DNA of 64,000 bases, from assembly GCA_900541965.1 (NCBI GenBank), contig UQLN01000011.1, positions 29,609-93,608 of the forward strand, in the 5' to 3' direction. Below are positions 46,169 through 54,660 of this stretch, piece after piece. Below the pieces are notes generated by a model. It made no database searches, was not told the origin of the DNA, and saw nothing but the letters and a program-made list of their open reading frames with translations. Each line of letters opens with the position of its first letter. Position 1 is the first letter of the stretch. The translations under genes were made by a program, and so were the position numbers. The DNA comes from an uncultured Parabacteroides sp. GTDB taxonomy: Bacteria; Bacteroidota; Bacteroidia; Bacteroidales; Tannerellaceae.

Positions 46169-47650
46169 CTACAGCCCGTTTTTGTAATCGAACTGGTTGG
46201 AAAGGGAAATACCCGTTTCAAAGTCATGCAGAGTGAGTTTCCGTATCTTATAGTAACTTAGCCAGTAGTTTTGCAGGGCCGAAATGTAGTTGCGTTGTGC
46301 TTCCTGCTGGCGGTTTAACGACAAAGTCAAGCTATTGATGTCGGCTTTACCGATCATAAAGCGCTGTTTGGTTTCGGCATATGCCATAATGGCAAGGTCG
46401 AGCGCTTCCTCGGCACTGACGATCAGGTCTTGTTGGATATTGAAATCGCCGACAGTCATAATTACATCTTCTTCGACAGTCAACTCTTCCTGTTTAGCTG
46501 AAATCTGGGTGACGTTCAGGTTGTTTTTAGCAATGTTGTGTTTTCCGCGTCTTACTCCCCAATCGACCAACGGAATGCTGACGGATACCGAAACGACATC
46601 CTGCTGTAGCGGGTTACGGTAAACATCCTTAAATTTATCGGATACCTGGTTGAACCCGATACTTGCACTTACCGAAGCATTGAACAAGGCTTCTTTTTTT
46701 GTTTTATCCACCTGCTGTTCGGCTTCCAATATTTGCTGGCGTAAATCCAGGAAGGTCGGATTATTCTCGCGGGCAAGTACCAATGCTTCATCTACTGAAA
46801 TTTCCATATTGCGTGGACGTCCCGGTAGCCGCAGGTGTATTTCCGTATTCTTGTCGAAATTAAGATAGGAGGCAAGGCTGAACATGGCGCGTTTCAAGGA
46901 TATCTCCGCATTTTGCAAGGTATTGCGTGCATTTACAGCATCCAGCTTTAAAGTAAGCAAATCGGCACGGCTGATGGATGCAATTTTAAGCCGTTCCTGA
47001 CCGGTCCGGTATAGGGTATCGGTGGAGGCAACATTCTCTTTGGCAAGATCGTATTCCGCCTGTGCCATCGCCAATGCAAAGAAATAGGTGGTGGCCTGTT
47101 CACTGAGCCGCTCCATATTATATAGCAGGTTCTTTTTCGCTTTTTCAAATTTCAGCGGTTCTATTTTCCGTTCCCATTTGAATGGATTATATCCCAACAG
47201 GCTCTGTGAATACCCGATGCGGATAGGGACAGAGGTAAATTGGCTGTATGCATTATCACCGAAATTCCGGATGTATCCCAAATCGGAGTCCAGGATAAAA
47301 GTACCTCCCAGCAAATCGAAATTCTGTTTCACTTCCAACTTCCCTCCAGCATAGTAAGATTGTTGTTTCCGGTAAATATCAATGTCACTTTCCGAATCAT
47401 ACCTACGGGTAATATCCCGGTAATACTCTGCCGGCTTGAGATTCAATGTCAGGCTGGGCAAACGGTCGGCTTTATAAGTCCGGTATTGCCAGTACCCTGT
47501 CAGATACAGGTTTTTACTTCGGAATGCTTCCAGTGAACTGTCGGCAGCAATCTCGATTGTCCGGTCCAAAGTAAGCGTAAGTACCTGGGCCTTTAAAGCA
47601 ACAGGCAGGCTGGCTAGTATTAATAGTGTTTGTATGAAGGGCTTTTTCAT
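46169..47650 (-). CDS. TolC-family outer-membrane channel protein
   Basis: 493 residues with signal peptide (cut near LKA-Q) and the two repeated helical-barrel halves of TolC (LEAFRSKNLYLTGYWQYRTYKADRLPSLTLN and ALVLARENNPTFLDLRQQILEAEQQVDKTKKEALF in each half). It completes the adaptor/RND/TolC tunnel to the outside. It lies between the two RND genes: its start overlaps the end of the first by 4 bases, and its stop is 22 bases from the start of the second. Confidence 0.92.
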   Translation of the reverse strand: MKKPFIQTLLILASLPVALKAQVLTLTLDRTIEIAADSSLEAFRSKNLYLTGYWQYRTYKADRLPSLTLNLKPAEYYRDITRRYDSESDIDIYRKQQSYYAGGKLEVKQNFDLLGGTFILDSDLGYIRNFGDNAYSQFTSVPIRIGYSQSLLGYNPFKWERKIEPLKFEKAKKNLLYNMERLSEQATTYFFALAMAQAEYDLAKENVASTDTLYRTGQERLKIASISRADLLTLKLDAVNARNTLQNAEISLKRAMFSLASYLNFDKNTEIHLRLPGRPRNMEISVDEALVLARENNPTFLDLRQQILEAEQQVDKTKKEALFNASVSASIGFNQVSDKFKDVYRNPLQQDVVSVSVSIPLVDWGVRRGKHNIAKNNLNVTQISAKQEELTVEEDVIMTVGDFNIQQDLIVSAEEALDLAIMAYAETKQRFMIGKADINSLTLSLNRQQEAQRNYISALQNYWLSYYKIRKLTLHDFETGISLSNQFDYKNGL

Positions 47651-50600
47651 ATCTGTTCAGTTTTAACTACATCATGTTTGCGATAAATAAACCAATAAAT
47701 CAAAGGTATGACGAAAAGACTGACCGCCGTACCTATTAACATCGCCGATATCATGGCAATGGAAAGTGGTTTTTGCAACTCGCTTCCCATATCGAATGTG
47801 AAGAGTAGGGGCACCATTCCGAATATGGTGGTCAGTGAGGTCATAATGATAGGACGTAAACGGCGGCGGCCGGCTTCATGTATTGCCTCCATTAACGGGA
47901 CACCCTCTTTGCGTAGTTCGTTAATAGCATCCAGCTTCAGGATAGAGTCATTGATAATGATACCGCAGGTTACAACAATACCGATGGCACTCATCAGGTT
48001 CATCGTATGTCCGCAAATCCATAATACCAGCAAGGAAGCCGCCACATCTATCGGTATTTCCAGCAACACAATCAACGGTTGAAGGAAACTCTCGAACTGT
48101 GCCGCCAGAATGAAGTACATCAATAAGATAGAGATAAACAGGATGACTACCAGTTCATTCAGCATTTGCTTATTGGAAAAGAAACTGCCGGAGAAATCGA
48201 TATCCCAGTCGGTTCCTACTTCTTGTTTTACACCATGCATCAACTTTTCGGCATTCTTTACATTATAAAAGCTAAAGGGAATGTATTCGCCGTTTTTCCC
48301 TGCCGTAATTGTTTTCAGGTCTTGTCCGGATGTTACGCGAATCAGCGATTGCAAAGGGATATATTTTACATTCCCGTCTTTGTCAGGAATAGTATGTACC
48401 AATGTATTTTGGAATACATCGTTCACTGTTTGCTCGTTCCCTGCTAATGCTATCGGGAGATATTGCTGATAGGAACGGAGAGTGGCAACCTCATTCTCCT
48501 TAAAAGCCGTTTTCAATATACGGTATACTTCATTGTAATCAACGTTATATAATAGAAGCTTCTGCCGGTCTATCGATATATTCAATTGGTTGTCAAATGC
48601 AATACCGACAGGAGAATATCCTGTTTGCTTCTTTAAATTCCGCTCCATTTTATGCAAAGCAGCAGCATCAGGAGCTTCTGTTTTATTCCGGCTGTACAGT
48701 TCAGCAACAATATCGGCTTCTCCTGTTACAAACAGTTTTTCAAAAACAGTAACCGGAGGGGAGAAGGAGAGGACGGCATTGGGGTATTTTGCCTCTACCC
48801 ATTTTGCAATTGTTTCCTGTAAAGGAGCTATATCATTTGTATTTTCTGTTTTAAAATAAAGTTCGCCTTCCGAAACGGACAATTCCTTGTCGCGGTTCAG
48901 TAAGAATTGTTGTTGTCCTATATAAGCCGTGTATTCGTTTACTTGTGCACTGACTGTGGCAAACAATCCGTTTATACGTTCCTGGTTCTCATCGAGATGG
49001 ATATTCTCATTCCATTCCACATGGACGATAAGTTCATTCTCGTCGATTTTCGGCATACGGCTTTTGGGTATTTCATAGAAAAGAAAAGCACAAAGCGGAA
49101 TTGTAATTACCGTAAAAATCAATGCCGCTTTCTTATGGCTGAAGATAAAATCGACCCCACTATCATAGAAACGGTCCAATGTATGGTCTTTTATCAGGTT
49201 ATTAATTCGCATATTGAAGCCTTTATGCTTGATATCCGGTATGCTATATACCAATTTGTATAATACGGGAAGCAACATAATCCCGGTAAAATAAGAAACC
49301 AATAACCCGACAGTCACGGCAAATGCCTGGTCGAAGAAGATTGCACCGGCGATTCCGCTCATAAATACCAAAGGCACAAATACGGCAATGGTGGTAAAGG
49401 TTGAACTCAGCATCGGGGTAATAACCTCTGTCGTTCCTTTGGCACAGGCCTCTTCCAATGAATCCCCCCGCGCCCTGTATTGCATGATATTCTCCGTTAC
49501 GATAATAGAACTGTCAATCATCATACCCAGAGCCAATATCAGACCGGATATGGAAATAATATTCAGGGACATTTTAAAGAGATAGAAAAATAAGAAGCTG
49601 ACCACCAGGCTGACTACCATACTCAATCCGATAACCGCCGGACTTTTAATATCTCCAAGGAACAATACGGCAACGATACAGATAAACAGGAAACCCAGCG
49701 AAAGATTTTGTTTCAGGTTTGATATCGTATAATCCAACAGTTCCGTTTGATTTCTACTGACACTAAATTCAATATCCGGATATACGGAAGCAAAATAGTC
49801 GGTAACCTCTTTCAATGCTTCCTTCATATTGTCCATATTTTCATCCGCCTGCTTGATAACAGCGAGCGTAACCGCCTTTTTCCCATTCGATAAAGAGGCT
49901 CCGGTCTCTTTTTCCGGAACGATGGATATCTTAGCCAGCTCTTTTAATTGGAAGATACGGTCGCTTTTCCGTATATAAATGTTTTCCACATCTTCAGCAG
50001 TACGAAGTAGGGTGGAGAACTTGATATTGTATTCGTAATAGCCGTCGCGGACAGTCATGCTTCCCGGCTCGATATTATTGGATGATAAAGCAGCTTCCAG
50101 TCCATCGAGCGTGATACCTGCCATCTCCAGCAGTTTCATATCCGGAACGATTTGCAACTGGCGTTTCAATACCCCGGTTACGTCGACCATAGCAACTTCC
50201 GGCAATTGTTCAATCCGTCTTTTTATGACTGTCTCGGCAAACTGGCAAAGTTCCAGGAACGCCTCCTGGTTGTCGTGTATTTGCGGACCGGAACCTGTGT
50301 TCTTTTCTCCTTTTAACGTAAGATTAAGGCAGAATACAGGAATATCGGTGGCACTGGCTTTGATTACCCGTGGACGTTCCACTTCACGCGGCAGATAGTT
50401 CATGGCTGCATCTATCTTTTCATTTACTTCAATAAAAGCAAGGTCCGTATTGGTTCCGAAATCGAACTTTAGCCGGATGATGGCAGCACCATCGCGTGTT
50501 TCACTGTGTATATCCTGTAATCCTGCCACTTGCATCAGTTGCAGGCGCACCGGTTTTACTACCGTATTTTCCAATTCGCGTGCGGATGTATTCTGCCCGG

Positions 50601-50742
50601 CAACCTGTACGGTAATTTCCGGAATGGCAATATCCGGTAGTAACGACACCGGAATGGTAAAATAAGTAACCAAACCGACGATGAAACAGGCTGTGAAAGC
50701 CATCAATACCGCGATGGGACGTTGTAGAAGAAACTTTATCAT
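47647..50742 (-). CDS. RND efflux pump subunit, first copy
   Basis: 1031 residues, twelve membrane helices and two periplasmic loops. The fourth helix has Asp410 followed by Ser411 (GMMIDSSIIV) instead of Asp-Asp. The tenth helix reads GIIINDSILK where AcrB has Lys. It is roughly 20% shorter in charged relay residues than AcrB by eye, so proton coupling may use other residues or the partner pump. It is the gene directly after the adaptor, and its own C-terminus overlaps tolC. Confidence 0.91.
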   Translation of the reverse strand: MIKFLLQRPIAVLMAFTACFIVGLVTYFTIPVSLLPDIAIPEITVQVAGQNTSARELENTVVKPVRLQLMQVAGLQDIHSETRDGAAIIRLKFDFGTNTDLAFIEVNEKIDAAMNYLPREVERPRVIKASATDIPVFCLNLTLKGEKNTGSGPQIHDNQEAFLELCQFAETVIKRRIEQLPEVAMVDVTGVLKRQLQIVPDMKLLEMAGITLDGLEAALSSNNIEPGSMTVRDGYYEYNIKFSTLLRTAEDVENIYIRKSDRIFQLKELAKISIVPEKETGASLSNGKKAVTLAVIKQADENMDNMKEALKEVTDYFASVYPDIEFSVSRNQTELLDYTISNLKQNLSLGFLFICIVAVLFLGDIKSPAVIGLSMVVSLVVSFLFFYLFKMSLNIISISGLILALGMMIDSSIIVTENIMQYRARGDSLEEACAKGTTEVITPMLSSTFTTIAVFVPLVFMSGIAGAIFFDQAFAVTVGLLVSYFTGIMLLPVLYKLVYSIPDIKHKGFNMRINNLIKDHTLDRFYDSGVDFIFSHKKAALIFTVITIPLCAFLFYEIPKSRMPKIDENELIVHVEWNENIHLDENQERINGLFATVSAQVNEYTAYIGQQQFLLNRDKELSVSEGELYFKTENTNDIAPLQETIAKWVEAKYPNAVLSFSPPVTVFEKLFVTGEADIVAELYSRNKTEAPDAAALHKMERNLKKQTGYSPVGIAFDNQLNISIDRQKLLLYNVDYNEVYRILKTAFKENEVATLRSYQQYLPIALAGNEQTVNDVFQNTLVHTIPDKDGNVKYIPLQSLIRVTSGQDLKTITAGKNGEYIPFSFYNVKNAEKLMHGVKQEVGTDWDIDFSGSFFSNKQMLNELVVILFISILLMYFILAAQFESFLQPLIVLLEIPIDVAASLLVLWICGHTMNLMSAIGIVVTCGIIINDSILKLDAINELRKEGVPLMEAIHEAGRRRLRPIIMTSLTTIFGMVPLLFTFDMGSELQKPLSIAMISAMLIGTAVSLFVIPLIYWFIYRKHDVVKTEQI

Positions 50743-50768
50743 ATGTATCGATTTTCAACGTTCAATTC

Positions 50769-51836
50769 TCATTTTTCAATAACCGAAACCGGTGCTTCAT
50801 GAGCCAGATTGATATTGCCGCTGGTGATTACGATGTCTCCTTCTTTCAGCCCGTCTATGATTGTGTAGCTATCTGTATTTTCCATACCGGTATGGACATA
50901 ATTCCAATACGCCTTGTTATTGTCGAGCGTAAATACGACCTGTTTTCCGGAACGTAGCACTACTGCTTCTTTGGGTACGACCAACTGTTTACCCAGCGAA
51001 CGGTGGATGCTGATCCGTACGTTCATTCCTTCGAATAATTGTCCTTTATTGGCAACAGATGCTTTTACTTTTACCATGCCGTTCGCATCGACCAGCGGAT
51101 TGATTTCCGATATGCGCCCTTCTGTTTTAATATTGGGGGTTGCAAAAGGGGAGACCTCTACGCGGTCGCCGGTTTTAATCAAGGGCAATTCGTTTTCCAG
51201 TACGGTAAAGTCCGCTTCCAGACCGCGGTTGTCGATAACCGAACAAAACGTTTCGGAGGTTGAAGCCGTATTGTATTGTTTGGCAAAAAGATTGGCAACA
51301 ATCCCGTCGAACGGCGCAGTCAGCACGGCATTCTTCAATTCGAAATCGGCTAATTGGTATTGTGCCAATGCCTGGTCGTAACCGCTCTTTATCCGTGCCA
51401 GTTGCATGGTTGCAGCCGGGATATTTCCGGAATCTTTCAGGGCGTATCCTTGTCCGATTAATACATCCTGTAGTTCCAGGCGGGCATTTTCCAGCGAACT
51501 TTTGGCCTGGTCCGCTCTGTTTTTAAGGCGGAATGTGGAGAGTTCAGCCAGCTTTTGACCTTTCGTCACCCGGTCCCCGTTTTTCACATAAATAGAAGCG
51601 ATAGGCTCTACCGATTGGAATTTCAGGTCTACATACTGGTGGGAAGAAAGTTTTCCATTACTTATCAGTTCGTGGTTGAAATCGGTAAGTTTCAAGGTCA
51701 TAACCGTTACCTCGTTTGTTTCATCCGGCAAAACTGTTTCCAGTGTTTCATCTTTCGTACTTTCTTCTTTTTTATCTCCGGCACAAGCCATCATTCCCGC
51801 CAGAAACAGTATTACGAACAAATAGTAATATTTCAT
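50769..51836 (-). CDS. Periplasmic adaptor (HlyD/AcrA family) lipoprotein
   Basis: 355 residues from ATG 51836. An in-frame extension to 51887 precedes the lipoprotein signal and overlaps the promoter, so I reject it. Lipid attachment is at Cys18 (MMAC). The order is N-terminal beta-barrel and lipoyl half, a helical hairpin (about 115-165), lipoyl half with PFDGIVANLF, then beta-barrel and membrane-proximal domains (EGDIVITSGNINL near the end). It links RND pumps to TolC and heads the export operon. Confidence 0.93.
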   Translation of the reverse strand: MKYYYLFVILFLAGMMACAGDKKEESTKDETLETVLPDETNEVTVMTLKLTDFNHELISNGKLSSHQYVDLKFQSVEPIASIYVKNGDRVTKGQKLAELSTFRLKNRADQAKSSLENARLELQDVLIGQGYALKDSGNIPAATMQLARIKSGYDQALAQYQLADFELKNAVLTAPFDGIVANLFAKQYNTASTSETFCSVIDNRGLEADFTVLENELPLIKTGDRVEVSPFATPNIKTEGRISEINPLVDANGMVKVKASVANKGQLFEGMNVRISIHRSLGKQLVVPKEAVVLRSGKQVVFTLDNNKAYWNYVHTGMENTDSYTIIDGLKEGDIVITSGNINLAHEAPVSVIEK

Positions 51837-51851
51837 GCTGTATTTTTTTAA

Positions 51852-51872
51852 CAAAGTTATGTGACAAATATA
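51852..51872 (-). promoter_or_regulatory. Two -7 boxes for the RND export operon
   Basis: On the minus strand TATATTTG (51865-51872) and TAACTTTG (51852-51859) both fit TAnnTTTG. They lie within 36 bases of ATG 51836. The export operon can therefore be read independently of the ligase gene that ends 76 bases upstream. Confidence 0.45.
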
Positions 51873-51912
51873 TGTATAAATAATCATGAATTATTAGGAA
51901 TTATCATTTAAT

Positions 51913-53766
51913 TTAATCTTTAGTGTCATATTTATTATTTAGTGCCTGACAGCGTATTTTTTCCCTTGCTTTCAAAATCTTTTTGGATTCTTCTCTCATT
52001 TCCTGAATTGCCTGGCTATTTACTTTAGGTTCTTTCGTCAATACGGCATGAACCGCAGCCTGCATTTTCTCGTCCTGATAAAAGTCGGGTTCAGCATAGA
52101 GCTTACATAACAGGTAATATGGATAAATTCGTTCTGGCAGTATATCGATAGCATGAAGTAATAAATATTCAGCTTTTTGATAATGTCCCATGTTTTGTTC
52201 GTTTTTTGCTATAATATAATAAAGCATGGGATCCGCACTTAACTGTACGGCACGGTCCAACAGTTTATTCGCACCTGCATAATCTTCGGTCTTGCCTTTA
52301 CATTGTGCGGCTTCAAACAGAAATTCCGGTTTATGTTTAAGCTTTGGACAAAGTAAATTATATGTCTCTATAGCAGATGAATAAGCATGTGAATTATATG
52401 ATATTTTCACTCTGTTCCATTCTTTATATGCATGATAAAAATCTTTTTGTATCCAGAATAGACAGCCACTGATACTTGTCAGCAGGCATAGATATCCCAT
52501 AGTTATGTATGTTTTTCCGGATTTTATTTTTTCGGATTGACTGTCCGGATTTTTATATTTCTTTTTATAAGTAGCAATAGCTCCCATACTGATGAGTAAA
52601 ATCCAAAAAGAAGGTAGTTGTAACGGATAAGAGGATAAAGCGAAAATTATCAACGCCACTATGCCGCCTACCATTCCTATTTGTTTATTTTTTAATCCCT
52701 GATAACAGATTATCCCTAACCAGGAAAGAAAAATTAATAATGCGAGTATTCCTTGCTCCGAAGCGATTTGCAGGTACTCATTAAATGCATATTCCGGACA
52801 TCCGGCAACCCGTTTTTCTGTTTCCGTCGCAAGATCCGTTGCAAAATAATGAGCCTGTGCTTCCCGGTAAGCGGCCGGAAAACCACCCAGTCCATGTCCG
52901 GTGATAGGTTTTCCGGCAATGGCTTTTCCTGTTACTTTCCACATGAGCAAACGACCGTTTGCCGAATCCTGCTTCATATTGTACATACCTGCCGCAGCAC
53001 CGGTTAGTATGATTGCTGCGCCGGCAATTAATAAAAATGACACTTTGTGGTATTTGATAAATACCCGCTTCGTTTTATCCCATCCGATTTCTTGAACCCA
53101 ATAAACCATAGCACATGAAAAGGCTGCTGCCAACCATGCCGACCGGCTCATCCCGGCAGGAAGAACCATCATAATGGCAGCTATACATATCCATGCAAAG
53201 TATCGGGCAGCCAGCCGGAAATACAAAGCTACGCTCAGGCAAACCGGCAGGATGACAGCTATATATCCGGAAAAGGGACCGGGATTATAGAATGTCCCCG
53301 TCAACCGGAACAAGGAATGGTTGGAAACGGCCTCTCCATGCAGTTGCCCTGATCCTAATAAGGCTTCCGCCAATCCCGTACACATCAATGTAAAGATAAA
53401 CAGCGGTTTTAAAACAGGGTAAGCATTAAATAACCAGCGTAACAGAAACCAGAAAATTACCAGTTGTCCGCCGAACATCAACTTTTCAGGTTCAGGGTTT
53501 AGTCCCCAATCATACGTGGCGAGGGTCAGTATCATATAAAGAAGAACCAGCGTATCCGGCAAGGACCATTTAAAGAAATCCTTTTTTCCTGTTAAAGCCA
53601 ATAAACAGGTACATATGGAAAATAACGGCATAACCAATTGAAACCAGTGGACTTTTCCTATGACCAGCCCGTTCACTAAACTTCTGCTTTCGACAAAAGG
53701 GGTAGAAAGTAAAAGAACTCCGACTATCACTGTCAGTAAAAATAATAGGTAACGGAACTGTTTCAT
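51913..53766 (-). CDS. O-antigen ligase/polymerase-like protein with C-terminal TPRs
   Basis: 617 residues. The first 390 contain about 11 hydrophobic segments and the ligase (Wzy_C) loop: RLTGTFYNPGPFSGY with many Gly and Pro, and later ITGHGLGGFPAAY. The C-terminal 200 residues are TPR-like (AYSSAIETYNLLCP, DYAGANKLLDRAVQLSAD, HYQKAEYLLLHAIDILPE). Enzymes of this type polymerise or attach lipid-linked glycans, or glycosylate proteins. The acceptor is unknown. Its start is 13 bases from the signal peptidase gene. Confidence 0.82.
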   Translation of the reverse strand: MKQFRYLLFLLTVIVGVLLLSTPFVESRSLVNGLVIGKVHWFQLVMPLFSICTCLLALTGKKDFFKWSLPDTLVLLYMILTLATYDWGLNPEPEKLMFGGQLVIFWFLLRWLFNAYPVLKPLFIFTLMCTGLAEALLGSGQLHGEAVSNHSLFRLTGTFYNPGPFSGYIAVILPVCLSVALYFRLAARYFAWICIAAIMMVLPAGMSRSAWLAAAFSCAMVYWVQEIGWDKTKRVFIKYHKVSFLLIAGAAIILTGAAAGMYNMKQDSANGRLLMWKVTGKAIAGKPITGHGLGGFPAAYREAQAHYFATDLATETEKRVAGCPEYAFNEYLQIASEQGILALLIFLSWLGIICYQGLKNKQIGMVGGIVALIIFALSSYPLQLPSFWILLISMGAIATYKKKYKNPDSQSEKIKSGKTYITMGYLCLLTSISGCLFWIQKDFYHAYKEWNRVKISYNSHAYSSAIETYNLLCPKLKHKPEFLFEAAQCKGKTEDYAGANKLLDRAVQLSADPMLYYIIAKNEQNMGHYQKAEYLLLHAIDILPERIYPYYLLCKLYAEPDFYQDEKMQAAVHAVLTKEPKVNSQAIQEMREESKKILKAREKIRCQALNNKYDTKD

Positions 53767-53779
53767 CTGTATTCTGCTG

Positions 53780-54652
53780 TTAATGTATTCTTTTTAGAAA
53801 ACGGTTCCATCTGAATTTACCGCTATAAGGTTCTACCGATTTCCAGATAATCCATGCCTTTCCTACAATATATTCTTCCGGCAGTAATCCCCAGTACCGT
53901 GAATCCTGCGAATTTTCTCCTTTATCGCCACCCATGAAATAATAGTTTTTGAGGAAGCGGTATGCTTTAACCGGCTTATTGTCCAGGTAAGCGACAGAAT
54001 CTTTATATATCAAACTACCTGCCTGTTCCCATTCGATCAGTTTCCGGTACAGGCAGTAATTGTTCCTATCCAGGATAACAGAGTCGCCAACTTTAGGTAT
54101 ATAAAGCGGCCCGAAGTCTTTAATATTCCAATGCAGAATCGAATCAAAAGGGAAGCTATTGAACACTCCTTCCCCAAAATCATCTTTATCATACCTGCTG
54201 ATTAGTTTTTGGGATTCTATATTCCCTAAAGGGATTTCACAGCCTCTTACGTTGTATTTCCCATTTTCGATGGATAACGTATCACCCGGAAGCCCTACAC
54301 AACGTTTTATATAGTACTTCAGAATGTGCATCTCTATCTTATCCCAATTATGCGGGTGGGGAAAATTGAAAACCAGCACATCATTCCGTCGTACTTTTCG
54401 TAAGCCGGGCATCCTGTATATATCGACCTGTTCTTCCCTCATGGAAGCAGAGAGGTTAAAAATACGCGGTCCCACCAACAGTTTATTTACCAGTATACAG
54501 TCGCCGATTTCCAATTCCGGCTCCATAGAGTCGCTGGGTATGCGGAAAGAAGTAAAAAAAAATACCTGCCCGATAATCCAAAGGCAAGCAATTCCTGCCA
54601 ACCCCAAAATAAGGTTAAGTATCCAATTCAGTATTTTATGGAGTTTGTTCAT
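53780..54652 (-). CDS. lepB: Additional signal peptidase I
   Basis: 290 residues. One N-terminal membrane segment precedes the catalytic Ser42 in IPSDSMEP; Lys116 in YIKRCVGLPGD is the general base. Box E is present as GGDKGENSQDSRYWG. It should cut signal peptides after small residues (Ala-X-Ala) on the periplasmic face. It stands 8 bases after the transglutaminase-like gene and 13 before the ligase gene, outside any secretion or replication cluster, which suggests a special set of substrates. Confidence 0.9.
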   Translation of the reverse strand: MNKLHKILNWILNLILGLAGIACLWIIGQVFFFTSFRIPSDSMEPELEIGDCILVNKLLVGPRIFNLSASMREEQVDIYRMPGLRKVRRNDVLVFNFPHPHNWDKIEMHILKYYIKRCVGLPGDTLSIENGKYNVRGCEIPLGNIESQKLISRYDKDDFGEGVFNSFPFDSILHWNIKDFGPLYIPKVGDSVILDRNNYCLYRKLIEWEQAGSLIYKDSVAYLDNKPVKAYRFLKNYYFMGGDKGENSQDSRYWGLLPEEYIVGKAWIIWKSVEPYSGKFRWNRFLKRIH

Positions 54653-54660
54653 CTTCTTTC

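Noticed and set aside
42889..50742. Antisense and alternate frames within the RND genes
   Set aside because: They have no signal peptides, start contexts or plausible protein features and lie wholly in real genes.
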